Of a stretch of DNA of 64,000 bases, positions 33,340-44,444 are shown piece by piece. The notes below the pieces were generated by a model. That model worked only from the letters and a program-made list of their open reading frames with translations. It had not been told where the DNA came from and made no database searches. This DNA is from Apodemus sylvaticus (lineage: Eukaryota; Chordata; Mammalia; Rodentia; Muridae), in NCBI RefSeq assembly GCF_947179515.1, contig NC_067487.1, positions 38,640,266 through 38,704,265 on the forward strand, given 5' to 3'. The number at the start of each line of letters is the position of its first letter. Within the stretch, counting starts at the first letter, position 1. Position numbers and translations under genes: made by a program.

Positions 33340-34515
33340 AATTCTGTCTCTGGATGGTCTTTCCCTCAGATTCTGCTCCACACTTTGTCTCGGTTTCTCC
33401 TGTGGGTATTTTATTCCACCTTCTAAGAAGGACCAGAGTATCCATACTTTGTTCTTCCTTCTTCTTGAGCTTAATTTGATATGTAAATTGTGTCTTGGGT
33501 ATTCAGAGCTTCTGGGCCAATATCCACTTATCAGTGAGTGCATACAATGTGTCTTCTTTTGAGATTGGGTTACCTCACTCAGGATGATATTTTCCAGTAC
33601 CAACCATTTGCCTAAGAATTTCATGAATTCATTGTTTTTAATTGCCGAGTAGTATTCCATTGTGTAAATATACCACATTTTCTGTATCCATTCCTCCGCT
33701 GAGAAGTATGTAGGTTCTTTCCAGCTTCTGGCTATTATAAATAAGGCTGCTATGAGCATAGTGGAACATGTGTCCTTATTACATTGTGGAGAATCCTCTG
33801 GGTATATAGCTAGGAGTGGTATAGCAGGGTCCTCTGGTTGTATTATACCCAATTTTCTGTGGAACCATCAAACTGATTTGCAGAATGGTTGTACCAGATT
33901 GCAACTCCACCAGCAGTGGAGGAGTGTTCCTCTTTCTTCACATCCTTACCAGCACCTACTGTCTCCTGAGATTTTTATCTTAGCCCTTCTGAGTGGTATG
34001 AGGTGAAATCTCAGGGTTGCTTTGATTTGCATTTCCTTGATGCTTAAGGATGCTGAACATTTCTTTAGGTACTTCTCAGCCATTTGATATTCCTCAGTTG
34101 AAAATTATTTGTTTAGCTCTGTACCCCATTTTAAAAAGGGTCATTTGCTTCTCTGGAGGCTAGGGATCTATCCCATATACAGTAACAAAACCCAGACACT
34201 ATTGTAGATGCCCACAGTGCTTTCTGACTGGAGCATGACATAGCTGTCACCTGGGAGGCTCTGCTAGTGCATGACAAATACAGAGGGGGACACTCTCAGT
34301 CAGCCATTGAACTGAGCACAGGGTCCCTAATGGAGGAGCTAGAGAAAAGACCCAAGGATCTGAAGGGGTTTGTAGCACCATAGGAGGAACAACAATATGA
34401 GCTATCCAGTACCCCCAGAGCTCCCAGGGACAAAACTGTCAACCAAAGAATGCACATGGAGTTACCCATGGCTCCAGATGCATAGGCAGTGGACGATGGT
34501 TTTGTTGGACAACAA
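33340..34515 (+). mobile_element. L1 with 5' inversion, lacking its 3' end
   Basis: Positions 33340 to about 34165 are ORF2 C-terminus plus the start of the long-form 3' UTR on the minus strand. From 34166 the plus strand continues the same 3' UTR from nearly the next base (ggatctatcccatatacag) to about 34515. The final ~200 nt and the A-tail are absent; the join leads into unassigned sequence. It abuts the A-tail of the preceding L1. Confidence 0.8.
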
Positions 34516-35070
34516 AGGGCCAGGAATTTGAGCAGCAGTGGTGGTCTTATTTGTCCTCACAGGTGTTTCAGCTCTCCTGGGAGACCAGTTCTTTCCTGGT
34601 GTTATTTGGGTATGGAGCACTGTGGCACAGGATCAGTTCCGGATGCCCATAAGTTTTTGCCTAAAGAGACATCTTAAATATCTATACATAAAGATTTTCG
34701 TGGCCATCAAATTGAAAATAAGAGTGCAGAAACAGCTCTTACACAGGCACTGCCTAGATAGATCACAGATATGTCCAGGGTTATTCTGAAATCCTCAGGT
34801 GTGAACAGGAATGCTGAGTGCTTCCTTTTTCAGGAAGGCCTGTTCTGGCTTCTGTGAATCGCGTTGGGTGGAAGGAAGGTAATATTCCTGTTAGGATTCA
34901 AAAACCCAAACCTGTGGCTCAAGACTCTTGTTGGTTATTCTGTTCACACATAAAGCCCAACCATGTTTTCACCTGCTGAGGAAAGATGACTTCCAGTGGT
35001 CCACATTGCACCACTACATACAAAAGGACAACTTGCTATGGAAGGGTATGCTGTGGCAGCTTTGAATAAT
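34516..35070. other. Orphan block between two L1 pieces
   Basis: About 555 bp of moderately GC-containing sequence not resembling L1 ORF2 or 3' UTR (words such as gagcactgtggcacaggatcag and gggtggaaggaaggtaat). It lies between a 3'-less L1 and an L1 lacking its 5' part. It could be the 5' UTR of an old L1 joined by deletion to ORF2, or another repeat; I cannot decide. Confidence 0.4.
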
Positions 35071-35272
35071 ACTGCTGGAGGACCCTGCTATACACTCCTG
35101 GGCATATAAACAGAGGATTCTCTGGCATGTAATAAGGACACATGCTTCACTATGTTCATAGCAGCCTTATTTATAATAGCCAGAATCTGGAAAGATCCCA
35201 GATGTCCCTCAACAGAGGAATGGATACAGAAAATGTATATTTAACCAATGGAGTATTATTTTTCAGTCATTA

Positions 35273-35306
35273 TTTGAAATGTAAATAAAAATATATCGAA
35301 TAAAAT
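35273..35306 (+). mobile_element. 34-bp L1 3' tip inside an L1
   Basis: The host ORF2 text cagtcatt...acaatgaattc is interrupted by a copy of the extreme L1 3' end (TTTGAAATGTAAATAAA...ATCGAATAAAAT). The same words end the L1s at 42262, 58630 and 61330. Confidence 0.75.
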
Positions 35307-35328
35307 ACAATGAATTCATGAAATTCTT

Positions 35329-35724
35329 TTATTTATTTATTTATTTATTTATTATTTACATTGCAAATGATTTCCCCTTTTCTGGGTCCCTACTCCCCGC
35401 AAGTCCCATAAGACCTCTTCCATCCCCCTATTCTTCCATCCACCCCTTCCCACTTCCCTGTTCTGGAATTCCCCTATACTCTTGCACTGAGTCTTTCCAG
35501 AACCAGGGGCCACTTCTCCATTCTTTTTGTACATCATTTAATTTGTGGATTATGTCCTAGGTATTCAAAGTTTCTAGGCTAATATCCACTTATTAGTGAG
35601 TACATACCATTATTGATCTTTTGAGACTGGGTTACCTCACTCAGTATGATGTTCTCCAGTTCCATCCATTTGTCTAAGAATTTCATGAATTCATTGTTTC
35701 TAATGGCTGAATAGTACTCCATTG
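35329..35724 (-). mobile_element. L1 3' end nested in another L1
   Basis: Antisense: (TTTA)n-rich tail (35327-35352), short 3' UTR, and a few ORF2 C-terminal codons. Bounded by the exact 17-bp duplication gaattcatgaaattctt (35312-35328, 35725-35741), which is host L1 ORF2 sequence. Confidence 0.95.
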
Positions 35725-36550
35725 GAATTCATGAAATTCTTAGACAAATGGATGGAACTGAAAAATATCATCCTGAGTGAGGTAACACAATGACAAAAGA
35801 ACACACATGATATGCACTCACTGATAAGTGGTTTTAGCCCAGAAGCTTGGAATACCCAAGACACATTTCATATATCAAATGATGCCCAAGAAAGAGGAGA
35901 AACAAAGTATGGATACTTGGGTCCTTTGTAGAAAGGGGAACAAAATACCCACAGAAGGAGATGCAGAGACAAAGTATAGAGCAGAGTCTGAGGGAAAGAC
36001 CATCCCGAGACTACCCTACCCAGGGATCCATCCCACATACAGTTAGAAAACCCAGACACTATTAAAGATGCTCACAAATGCTTGCTGACTGGAGCCAGAT
36101 ATAGCTGTCACCTGGGAGGGTCTGCTAGTGCGTGACAAATACAGAAGGGGACACTCTCAGCCAGCCATTGAACTGAGCACAGGGTCCCCAATGGAGGAGC
36201 TAGACAAAGGACCCAAGGAGCTGAAGGGGTTTGCAGTGCCATAGGAGAAACAACAATATGAGTCACCAAGTACTGCCAGAGCTCCCAGAGACAAAAACAT
36301 CAGCCAAAAGGTACACATGGAGCTACCCATGGCTCCAGACACATAGGCAGCAGAGGATGATCTTGTTAGATACTAAGGGGAGGAAAGGCCCTTGATCTTG
36401 GGAAGACTTGATGCCGTAGGGTAGAAGAATACCAGGACACGGAAGCGGGGGAGGATTGATTGGGGAAGGGGAGATGGCTTATGGGATTTTCAGGGAAGGG
36501 GGGAACCAGGAAAGGGGAGAACATTTGTAATGTAAATAAAGAATATATCT

Positions 36551-37207
36551 CGATGGCGGCGGCGGCAGCGGCTGCAGTACAGCAGTGGCTGGTCCAGCTG
36601 AAGGGCCATCAGCAGTGGAACCAAGGCGATACAGGGTCCAGTTAGGCCCTGCACCCACGACCACTGACCTTCACTGACCAGCTGGGCTGCAAATAGCTGC
36701 GGTTTTGCGGAGCCTTTCGCTGCACGGAAACCACTTCAGAACTCGGCCTCTCTATCTTGATTTCAAAATCCAGTGACATCGGACAGTCTGAGGTACACAA
36801 ACATAATCTGAGGCCAACACCGCGGGGGTCTGAGCCCGACGGGCGTTGGCCTGCACCCAGGCCCTTGGCTGTTGGGGTGGGGGGCATGGGGCACCAACCC
36901 AGTCAGGAGGTTTTTTGCCCGGGCCTGCGCGCGCGCCGCCATTTTGCCTGCAGGACAACAGAGAGCTCTGGCGCGCAGACCTGTAACAGGCATAGCCTGA
37001 GGCTAACAAAGCGGGGGTCTAGGCCCCAAAAGGCACAGGACTGACCCCAAGGACTGGGCGGCTTGGTGGGCCATCTGTGAGTCAACCCGCCCAGGAGGTT
37101 GTTAACACAGCAGACTCTCCCGGCGCTTTCGGGGAGCGCGGGCGCACTCGCAGGCCATCCTGGTGACCTGGTGGACCCAATTAACAGTCATAGCCCTAGG
37201 GGACTTG
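36551..37207 (+). promoter_or_regulatory. L1 5' UTR / internal promoter region
   Basis: Starts with a GGC-rich segment (36552-36575) and is CpG-dense compared with the whole window. Two related units with a period of about 188-189 bp begin near 36802 (cataatctgaggc) and 36991 (catagcctgaggc); each contains gcgggggtct and, later, aggaggtt (36905, 37093). A CCATTTTG word (36939-36946) matches the YY1 core. In L1s this region drives sense transcription from within the element. Confidence 0.8.
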
Positions 37208-37228
37208 GCTCGGACCTTGGCAAAAAAA

Positions 37229-38144
37229 ACTTAAAGAAATACAGGAGAACTTTGGTCAACAGGCTGAGGTCATGAAAGAGGAAACACAAAAATCTCTTAA
37301 AGAATTACAGGAAAGCACAAACAAGCAAGTGAACGAGCTGAGCAAAACCATCCAGGATCTAAAATCAGAAGTAGAAACAACTAAGAAAACTCAAAGGGAG
37401 ACAACTTTGGAGATAGAAAGCCTTGGGAAGAAATCAGGGGACAGAGATGCAAATATCAACAACAGAATACAAGAGATAGAAGAATCTCAGATGCTGAAGA
37501 TTCCATAGAAACCATGGACTCAACAGTTAAAGAAAATGCAAAATGCAAAATGCAAAAAGCTTGTAACCCAAAATATCCAGGAAATCCAGGACACAATGAG
37601 AAGACCAAACCTAAGGATTATAGGCATAGATGAGAGTGAAGATTTACAACTTAAAGGGCCAGCAAATATCTTCAATAAAATTGTGGAAGAAAACTTCCCT
37701 AACCTAAAGAGAGAGATGCCCATGAATATACAAGAAGCCTACAGAACTCCAAACAGACTGGACCAGAACAGAAATACTTCCTGTCACATAATAATCAAAA
37801 CACCAAATGTTCTAAACAAAGAAAGAATATTAAAGGCAGTAAGAGAAAAAGGCCAAGTAACATATAAAGGAAGACCTATCAGAATCACAGCAGACTGTTC
37901 ACCTGAGACTATGAAGGCTAGAAGGTCCTGGGCAGATCTCATGCAGATTCTAAGAGAACACAAATGCCAACCAAAACTACTATATCCAGCAAAACTCTCA
38001 ATCACCATAGATGGAGAAACTAAGATATTTCATGACAAAACCAAGTTTACCCAATATCTATCCACAAACCCAGCCCTACAAAGGATAATAGGAGGACAAC
38101 ACCAATACAAGGAGGGAAACTACACCCTGGAAAAAGCAAGATAG
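37229..38144 (+). pseudogene. L1 ORF1 (RNA-binding chaperone), broken
   Basis: ORF1 encodes the coiled-coil trimeric RNA-binding protein of the L1 RNP. The coiled-coil part is readable at 37272-37508 (heptad-like Glu/Lys/Leu). A frameshift just before 37508 removes a few bases. The RRM/C-terminal part is open at 37536-38144 (NLRIIGI and YPAKLSI-type motifs). The N-terminal codons and the ATG are missing: the 5' UTR runs from ttggcaaaa directly into aacttaaagaaatacagg, so an internal deletion joins 5' UTR to coiled coil. An extra aaaatgc unit at about 37540 adds another shift. Confidence 0.85.
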
Positions 38145-38203
38145 TAACCTTTCATCAAACCCAAAAGAAGTTAAGCAATCAAATTTAAAAAATAACGTCA
38201 AAA

Positions 38204-41200
38204 ATGATAGGAAGTAACAATCACTATTCCTTAATATCTCTTAACATCAATGGACTTAATGCCCCAATAAAAAGACACAGACTAACTGACTGGATACACA
38301 AACAGGACCCTACATTTTGCTGCTTACAGGAAACACACCTCAGGGTCAAAGACAAACGCTACCTTAGAGTAAAAGGCTGGAAGACAATTTTACAAGTAAA
38401 TGGTCTCAGGAAACAAGCTGGAGTAGCCATTTTAATATCAGATAAAATTGACTTTCAACTCAAAGTCATCAAAAGAGACTCTGAGGGACACTTCTTGCTG
38501 GTCAAAGGAAAAATACAACAAGAAGAACTCTCAATCCTGAACATCTATGTTCCAAATGCAAGGGCACCCTCTTTCGTAAAAGAAACTTTATTAAAGCTCA
38601 AAGCACACATTGCACCTAACACAATAATTGTGGGTGACTTCAACACTGCACTTTCCTCAATGGACCGATCAGGAAAACAGAAATTAAACAGGGACACAAT
38701 GAAACTAATTGAAACTTTGGACCAATTAGATTTAACAGATATATATAGAACATTCTATCCTAAAACAAAAGAATATACCTTTTTCTCAGCACCTCATGGT
38801 ACCTTCTCCAAAATCGACCATATAATTGGTCACAAGACAGACCTCAACAAATATAAGAAGATCGAACTAATCCCATGCCTCCTATCTGATCACTATGGAG
38901 TAAAAGTGGTCTTCAATAGCAACAAAAACAACAGAAAACCCACATACACGTGGAAACTGAACAATACTCTACTCAATGTTACCTTGGTCAAGGAAGAAAT
39001 AAAGAAAGAAATTAAAGACTTTTTAGAATACAATGAAAATGAAAACACAACATACCCAAATCTATGGGACACAATGAAAGCAGTGCTAAGAGGAAAACTC
39101 ATAGCCCTGAGTGCCTCCAAAAAGAAAACTGAGAGAGCATACATTACCAGCTTAATGACACACCTGAAAGCCCTAGAACAAAAAGAAGCTATTTCACCCA
39201 GGAGGAGTAGAAGGCAGGAAATCATCAAACTCAGGGCTGAGATCAATCAAGTAGAAACAAAGAGAACCATACAAAAAATCAACAAAACCAGGAGCTGGTT
39301 CTTTGAGAAAATCAACAAGATAGATAAACCCTTAGCCAGACTGACCAAAGGGCACAGAGAAAGTATCCAAATTAACAAACTTAGAAATGAAAAGGGAGAT
39401 ATAACAACGGAAACTGAGGAAATCCAAAAAATCATCAGATCCTAATACAAGAGACTGTACTCAAAACAACTGGAGAATCTGGAGGAAATGGACAATTTCC
39501 TTGACAGATACCTAATACCGAAATTAAATCAGGACCAACTAGACCATCTAAACAGTCCCATAATGCCTAAAGAAATAGAAGGAGTCATAGAAAGTCTTCC
39601 AACCAAAAAAAAGCACAGGACCAGATGGTTTCAGTGCAGAATTCTATCAGACCTTCAAAGAAGAGTTAACACCAATACTCGTCAAACTATTCCACAAAAT
39701 AGAAACAGAAGGAACACTACCCAATTCCTTCTACGAAGCCACAATTACGCTGATACCAAAGCCACACAAAGATCCAACGAAGAAAGAGAACTTCAGACCA
39801 ATTTCCCTTATGAACATCGATGCAAAAATACTCAATAAAATTCTTGCCAACCAAATCCAAGAACACATCAAAACGATCATCCACCATGATCAAGTAGGCT
39901 TTATCCCGGGAATGCAGGGTTGGATCAATATACGGAAATCCATCAATACAATCCACTACATAAACAAACTCAAAGAACAAAACCACATGGTCATTTCATT
40001 GGATGCTGAAAAAGCATTTGACAAAATTCAGCATCCTTTCATGCTTAAAGTCTTGGAGAGAACAGGAATTCAAGGCCCATACCTAAACATAGTAAAAGCA
40101 ATATACAGCAAACCGGTAGCCAGCATCAAACTAAATGGAGAGAAACTTGAAGCAATCCCACTGAAATCAGGGACCAGACGAGGCTGCCCCCTTTCTCCTT
40201 ATCTTTTCAATATTGTACTTGAGGTACTTGAGCTCGGGCAATTCAACAACATAAGGAGGTCAAAGGGATACAAATTGGAAAGGAAGAAGTCAAACTATCA
40301 TTATTTGCAGACGACATGATAGTCTACCTAAGTGACCCAAAAAACTCCACTAGAGAGCTCCTACAGCTGATAAACAACTTCAGCAAAGTGGCAGGTTATA
40401 AAATCAACTCAAGCAAATCAGTGGCCTTCCTATAATCAAAGGATAAGCAGGCTGAGAAAGAAATTAGGGAAATGACCCCTTCACAATAGCCACAAACAGT
40501 ATAAAGTATCTTGGGGTGACTCTTACCAAACATGTGAAAGATCTGTATGACAAGAACTTCAAGACTCTGATGAAGGAAATGGAAGAAGACCTCAAAAAAT
40601 GGGAAAACCTCCCATGCTCATGGATCAGTAGAATCAATATAGTTAAAATGGCCATTTTGCCAAAAGCAATATACAGATTCAATGCAATACCCAACTCAAT
40701 TCTTCACAGAGTTAGAAAGAGCAATTATCAAATTCATCTGGAACAACAAAAAACCCAGGATAGCTAAAACTATTCTCAGCAACAAAAGAAAATCTGGGGG
40801 AATCAGTATCCCTGACCTCAAGCAATACTACAGAGCAATAGTGTAAAAAACTGCATGGTATTGGTACAATGACAGGCAGGAGGATCAATGGAACAGGATT
40901 GAAGATCCAGAAATGAACCCACACACCTATGGCCACTTGATCCTCGACAAAGAGGCTGAAAACATCCAATGGAAAAAAGATAGCCTTTTCAACAAATGGT
41001 GCTGGTTCAACTGGCGGTCAGCATGCAGAAGAATGCGAATTGATCCATCCTTGTCTCCTTGTACTAAGCTCAAATCCAAATGGATCAAGGACCTCCACAT
41101 AAAGCCGGACACTCTGAAGCTAATAGAAAAGAAACTGGTGAAGACCCTTGAGGACATCGGTACAGGGAGAAAGTTTCTGAACAGAACACCAAAAGCGTAT

Positions 41201-42018
41201 GCTCTAAGAGCAAGAATTGACAAATGGGACCTCATAAAATTACAAAGTTTCTGTAAGGCAAAGGACACCATCAAGAGGACAAATCGGCAACCAACAAATT
41301 GGGAAAAGATCTTCACCAATCCTATATCAGATAGAGGGCTAATATCCAATATATATAAAAAACTCAAGAAGTTAGACTCCAGAAAACTGAACAACCCTAT
41401 TAAAAATGGGGTACAGAGTTAAATAAGGAATTCTCACCTGAAGAAATTCGGATGGCGGAGAAGCATCTTAAAAAATGCTCAACTTCATTAATCATTAGGG
41501 AAATGCAAATCAAAACAACCCTAAGATTTCACCTTACACCAGTCAGAATGGCTAAGATTAAAAATTCAGGAGACAACAGGTGTTGGAGAGGGTGTGGAGA
41601 AGGAGGAACACTCCTCCACTGCTGGTGGGGTTGCAAATTGGTACAACCACTCTGGAAAGCAATCTGGCGGTTCCTCTGAAAACTGGGCACCTCACTTCCA
41701 GAAGATCCTGCTATACCACTCCTGGGCATATACCCAGAGGATTCCCCACCATGTAATAAGGATACATGCTCTACTATGTTCATAGCAGCCCTATTTATAA
41801 TTGCCAGATGCTGGAAAGAACCCAAGTATCCCTCAACAGAAGAGTGGATGCAAAAAATGTGGTATATCTACACAATGGAGTACTATTCAGCCATTAGAAA
41901 CAATGAATTCATGAAATTCTTAGGCAAATGGATGGAGCTAGAGAACATCATACTAAGTGAGGTAACCCAGACTCAAAAGTTGAATCAGGGTATGCACTCA
42001 CTAATAAGTGTTTATTAA
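38204..42018 (+). pseudogene. L1 ORF2 (endonuclease-reverse transcriptase), broken
   Basis: ORF2 nicks target DNA and copies L1 RNA. The start ATG at 38204 gives MIGSNN. Residues 1-413 are open (38204-39445): the apurinic-type endonuclease has N14, E43 (QETHL), Y115, D145 and N147 (GDFN), D205 and H230 (SDH) in place. TAA at 39443 ends it. The reverse transcriptase continues in shifted frames: an extra A near 39608, loss near 40235, FADD at 40304-40315, TAA at 40433. Compared with the copy at 59415, it has a 1-bp loss near 40478, an 11-bp loss near 40691, TAA at 40845 and a 1-bp loss near 41402. The Cys-rich C-terminal motif lies at about 41580-41640. Total length is close to the family's usual ~1280 codons. 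Confidence 0.93.
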
Positions 42019-42266
42019 CCTAGAAAACTGGAATACCCAAAACATTATCCACACATCAAATGACGTACAAGAAGAAAGGAGGAGTGGCCCCTGGTTCTGG
42101 AAAGACTCAGTGAAACAGTATTCGTCAAAACCAGAACGGGGAAGTGGGAAGGGGTGGGTGGGAGGACAGGGGAAGAGAAGGGGGCTTACGGGACTTTCAG
42201 GGAGTCGGGGGCTAGAAAAGGGGAAATCATTTGAAATGTAAATAAATTATATCGAATAAAAAAAAA
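42019..42266 (+). other. Short L1 3' UTR with polypurine tract
   Basis: About 240 nt. A G-rich purine stretch (ggaaggggtgggtgggaggacagg, about 42142-42180) precedes aaatcatttgaaatgtaaataaa and the A-tail. The same short form ends the L1s at 3736, 33080, 58390 and 61087; the L1s at 2067, 30478 and 35850 have a longer form. Confidence 0.85.
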
Positions 42267-42291
42267 GAATATATCTAATTTAAAAAAAAAG

Positions 42292-43415
42292 AAAGTGGCT
42301 TTCATTACCAACACAACACTCACATCCTAGTAACTAGACCTAAGTTGGAAGGCAATCCCAAATGTTTAAGAGGCTGGAAATCACTTTAGGAGAAGAGCCA
42401 GTAGGCTCACTAACCTTCTGCTGTGTAAACCCTCCTTCTTTCCTGCTTCTTTTTGTACTTTTTTCCAGATTTTTTGTGATGTTTTGTTCTCAACGATTTC
42501 CTAAAATCTCGATTTTCCTCATAACTCTGTTATGCGTCTTATATTGTCTTCAAATATTCCTGAGGCAATCTCACTCACACACTTGGCCATAAAACACATC
42601 TCTGCCTTTTGAAAGCATAAAAGCAAAGTTCAGTTGCACAGAAAGTCTACACCTTAGTGCCTTAAAGGGACAGAGTGCAAGGCAAGTATCTTCCAGCTCT
42701 GCCCCGTGTCTTCCTTGACACAGAATATAGCACTGACTATCACCAAATGATCCTAATCAGAGACTCAGAAGGAATGTTACCATGAATTCCTGCCACAATC
42801 TACTCTCTGTGTGACAACCAAGGTACTATTTATGATGTTAAATTAAATCTTAGGTGTATTTTAAAAACTTACAATGGTGTTCCTGAATCATAATATTGAT
42901 GGCCACCTCTATAACATGGTTTGTGTCCTTTCTTCATGGTTTGATCATCTCAAGTCAGATGAGAAAGATCCCCCTTGTTGCTTGAGCACCAGCTCATGTT
43001 AAAGCACTGTTAAAGTCTGGTGAGTGTGGCTTTAGCGTTAAAGATAAGCTTTTTACATTGTTAGCACAAATGCTTCATCTGCTATTCGTTTTCCTGTAAA
43101 TAAGCAAAGATGTTAGGAAAGTGGTGCAATTCGGCTCCCTAGTTTTAGAAGCTGTTGGAGGCTCTCTTGGTGCCCTGGCTGGTTTGCACATAAACACTGT
43201 AGTCAAGAAGCCGGTGGGACTACGCTTATACAATACTAAAAACTGTCTGGAATAGGACTCTGATGTGTTAAGGAAACATGACAGCTGCTGCTGAGCGCCC
43301 CCCTAATCCACAAGAGTTCCAGAAAGCTGTCAAGACTAGCCAACTATCTTGGACCCCAGGCCAAGGATTGTAACACTCACTGGCTGGTTGGTGTTATTGG
43401 TCTTAAGGTGGCATT
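42292..43415. other. Unassigned non-coding stretch
   Basis: No gene or named repeat recognised. Confidence 0.4.
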
Positions 43416-43418
43416 TAA

Positions 43419-43645
43419 ATGATGGGTTAAATTATGGGTTGTGACACTTTTGGGGAGTTTAAGGACCCTTTCATAGGGGTGGCATACCAGATATCCTGCA
43501 CATCAGATATTTACATTATGATTCATAACAGTAGCAAGTTATAGTTATGAAGTAGCAACAAAAATAATTTTATGGTTGAGAGACAACACACATGAGGAAT
43601 TGTATTAAAGGGTCACAGCATTAGGAAGGTTGAAAACTACTGGTT
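43419..43645 (-). mobile_element. URR1-type hAT DNA transposon fossil
   Basis: Reverse-oriented URR1-like element: accctttcataggggtggcat, cagatatttacattatgattcataacagtagc, aattttatggttgagag and gcattaggaaggttgaaaactactgg. The terminal ...GGTTGAAAACTACTG corresponds to the hAT-type inverted end. Non-autonomous; no transposase. Confidence 0.8.
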
Positions 43646-43753
43646 ATAATGGCTGAGAAGTACTTTAACAAGCCTGGGGTTCTTAAAACCAGACTCAGCT
43701 AAAGGCTAAGAAATCTTAACTACACAGACCTGCAACTGTAGGGTTTAGTGTTC

Positions 43754-44157
43754 TGCCTTCGTCAGCATTTCTATTCCTGCACAAACATCATGACCAAGAA
43801 GCAAGTTGAGGAGGAAAGGGTTTATTCAGCTTCCACTATCACATAGCTGTTCATCACCAAAGGTAGTCAGGACTGGAACTCAAGCAGGTCAGGAAGCAGG
43901 AGCTGATGCAGAGGCCCTGGAGGGTTGTTTCTTACTGGCTTGCTTCCCCTGGCTTGCTCAGCTTGATTTCTTCTAGAACCAAAGACTACCAGCCCAGGAT
44001 GGCACTGCCCACAATGGTCTGGTCCCTCTCACCCTTGATCACTAGTTGAGAAAATGCCCCACAGCTGGATCTCCTGGAGGCATTTCCTCAACTGAAGCTC
44101 CTTTCTCTGTGATAACTCCAGCCTGGGTCAAGTTGACACACACAACCAACCAGTACA
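43754..44157 (-). mobile_element. Solo LTR-like rodent repeat
   Basis: Reverse-oriented copy of the family at 27077: tttctattcctgcacaaacatcatgacc through gataactccagcctgggtcaag to accagtaca. No matching 5-bp flanks seen. Confidence 0.75.
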
Positions 44158-44159
44158 GG

Positions 44160-44444
44160 TCCCAATATTCAATACTCCCAGGAGAACCACGAAAGTAGCG
44201 TGTGCTGGTCACCATTGCTGCCTTTTTCTTCTGCCTCTGCTCTCTGCTGCTCAACCCAAGGGAAAGAAGAGTTGCTGATGACCAGGGAGAAGTTCTCCTT
44301 GCCTACTTACAATTTACATCTAGGTAGAGCACAAGGACCCCTCATCTAGCTAATTGGCAGTACTGCTACCATCTGCTTTATCATCTCTTCTGGACCTCCA
44401 ACTCCCCACACTCATTCCTTACTATTTCCTTTCACTTAAAGTGG
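44160..44444. other. Unassigned stretch
   Basis: No gene or repeat recognised. Confidence 0.35.

Larger units (their letters stand above)
35071..36550 (+). mobile_element. L1 3' part, split twice by other L1s
   Basis: Sense ORF2 C-terminus (from a CTGGAGGACCCTGC word) and long-form 3' UTR. It is broken by a 34-bp L1 tip at about 35273-35306 and by a minus-strand L1 at 35329-35724. Its 3' terminus (gaatatatct) is split by the near full-length L1; the remaining tail reappears at 42277-42291. Confidence 0.88.
36551..42266 (+). mobile_element. Near full-length L1 (about 5.7 kb), inactive
   Basis: CpG-rich 5' UTR, damaged ORF1, ORF2 with an intact endonuclease but later stops, short 3' UTR with polypurine tract, and A-tail. 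The target duplication gaatatatct (36541-36550 and 42267-42276, up to 13 bp counting A's) is the 3' end of the older L1 it landed in. Autonomous retrotransposition is excluded by multiple frameshifts and stops. Confidence 0.95.

Noticed and set aside
33310..33852. 180-codon minus-strand ORF
   Set aside because: It is the ORF2 C-terminus of the inverted arm of an L1 running into its 3' UTR, not an independent gene.
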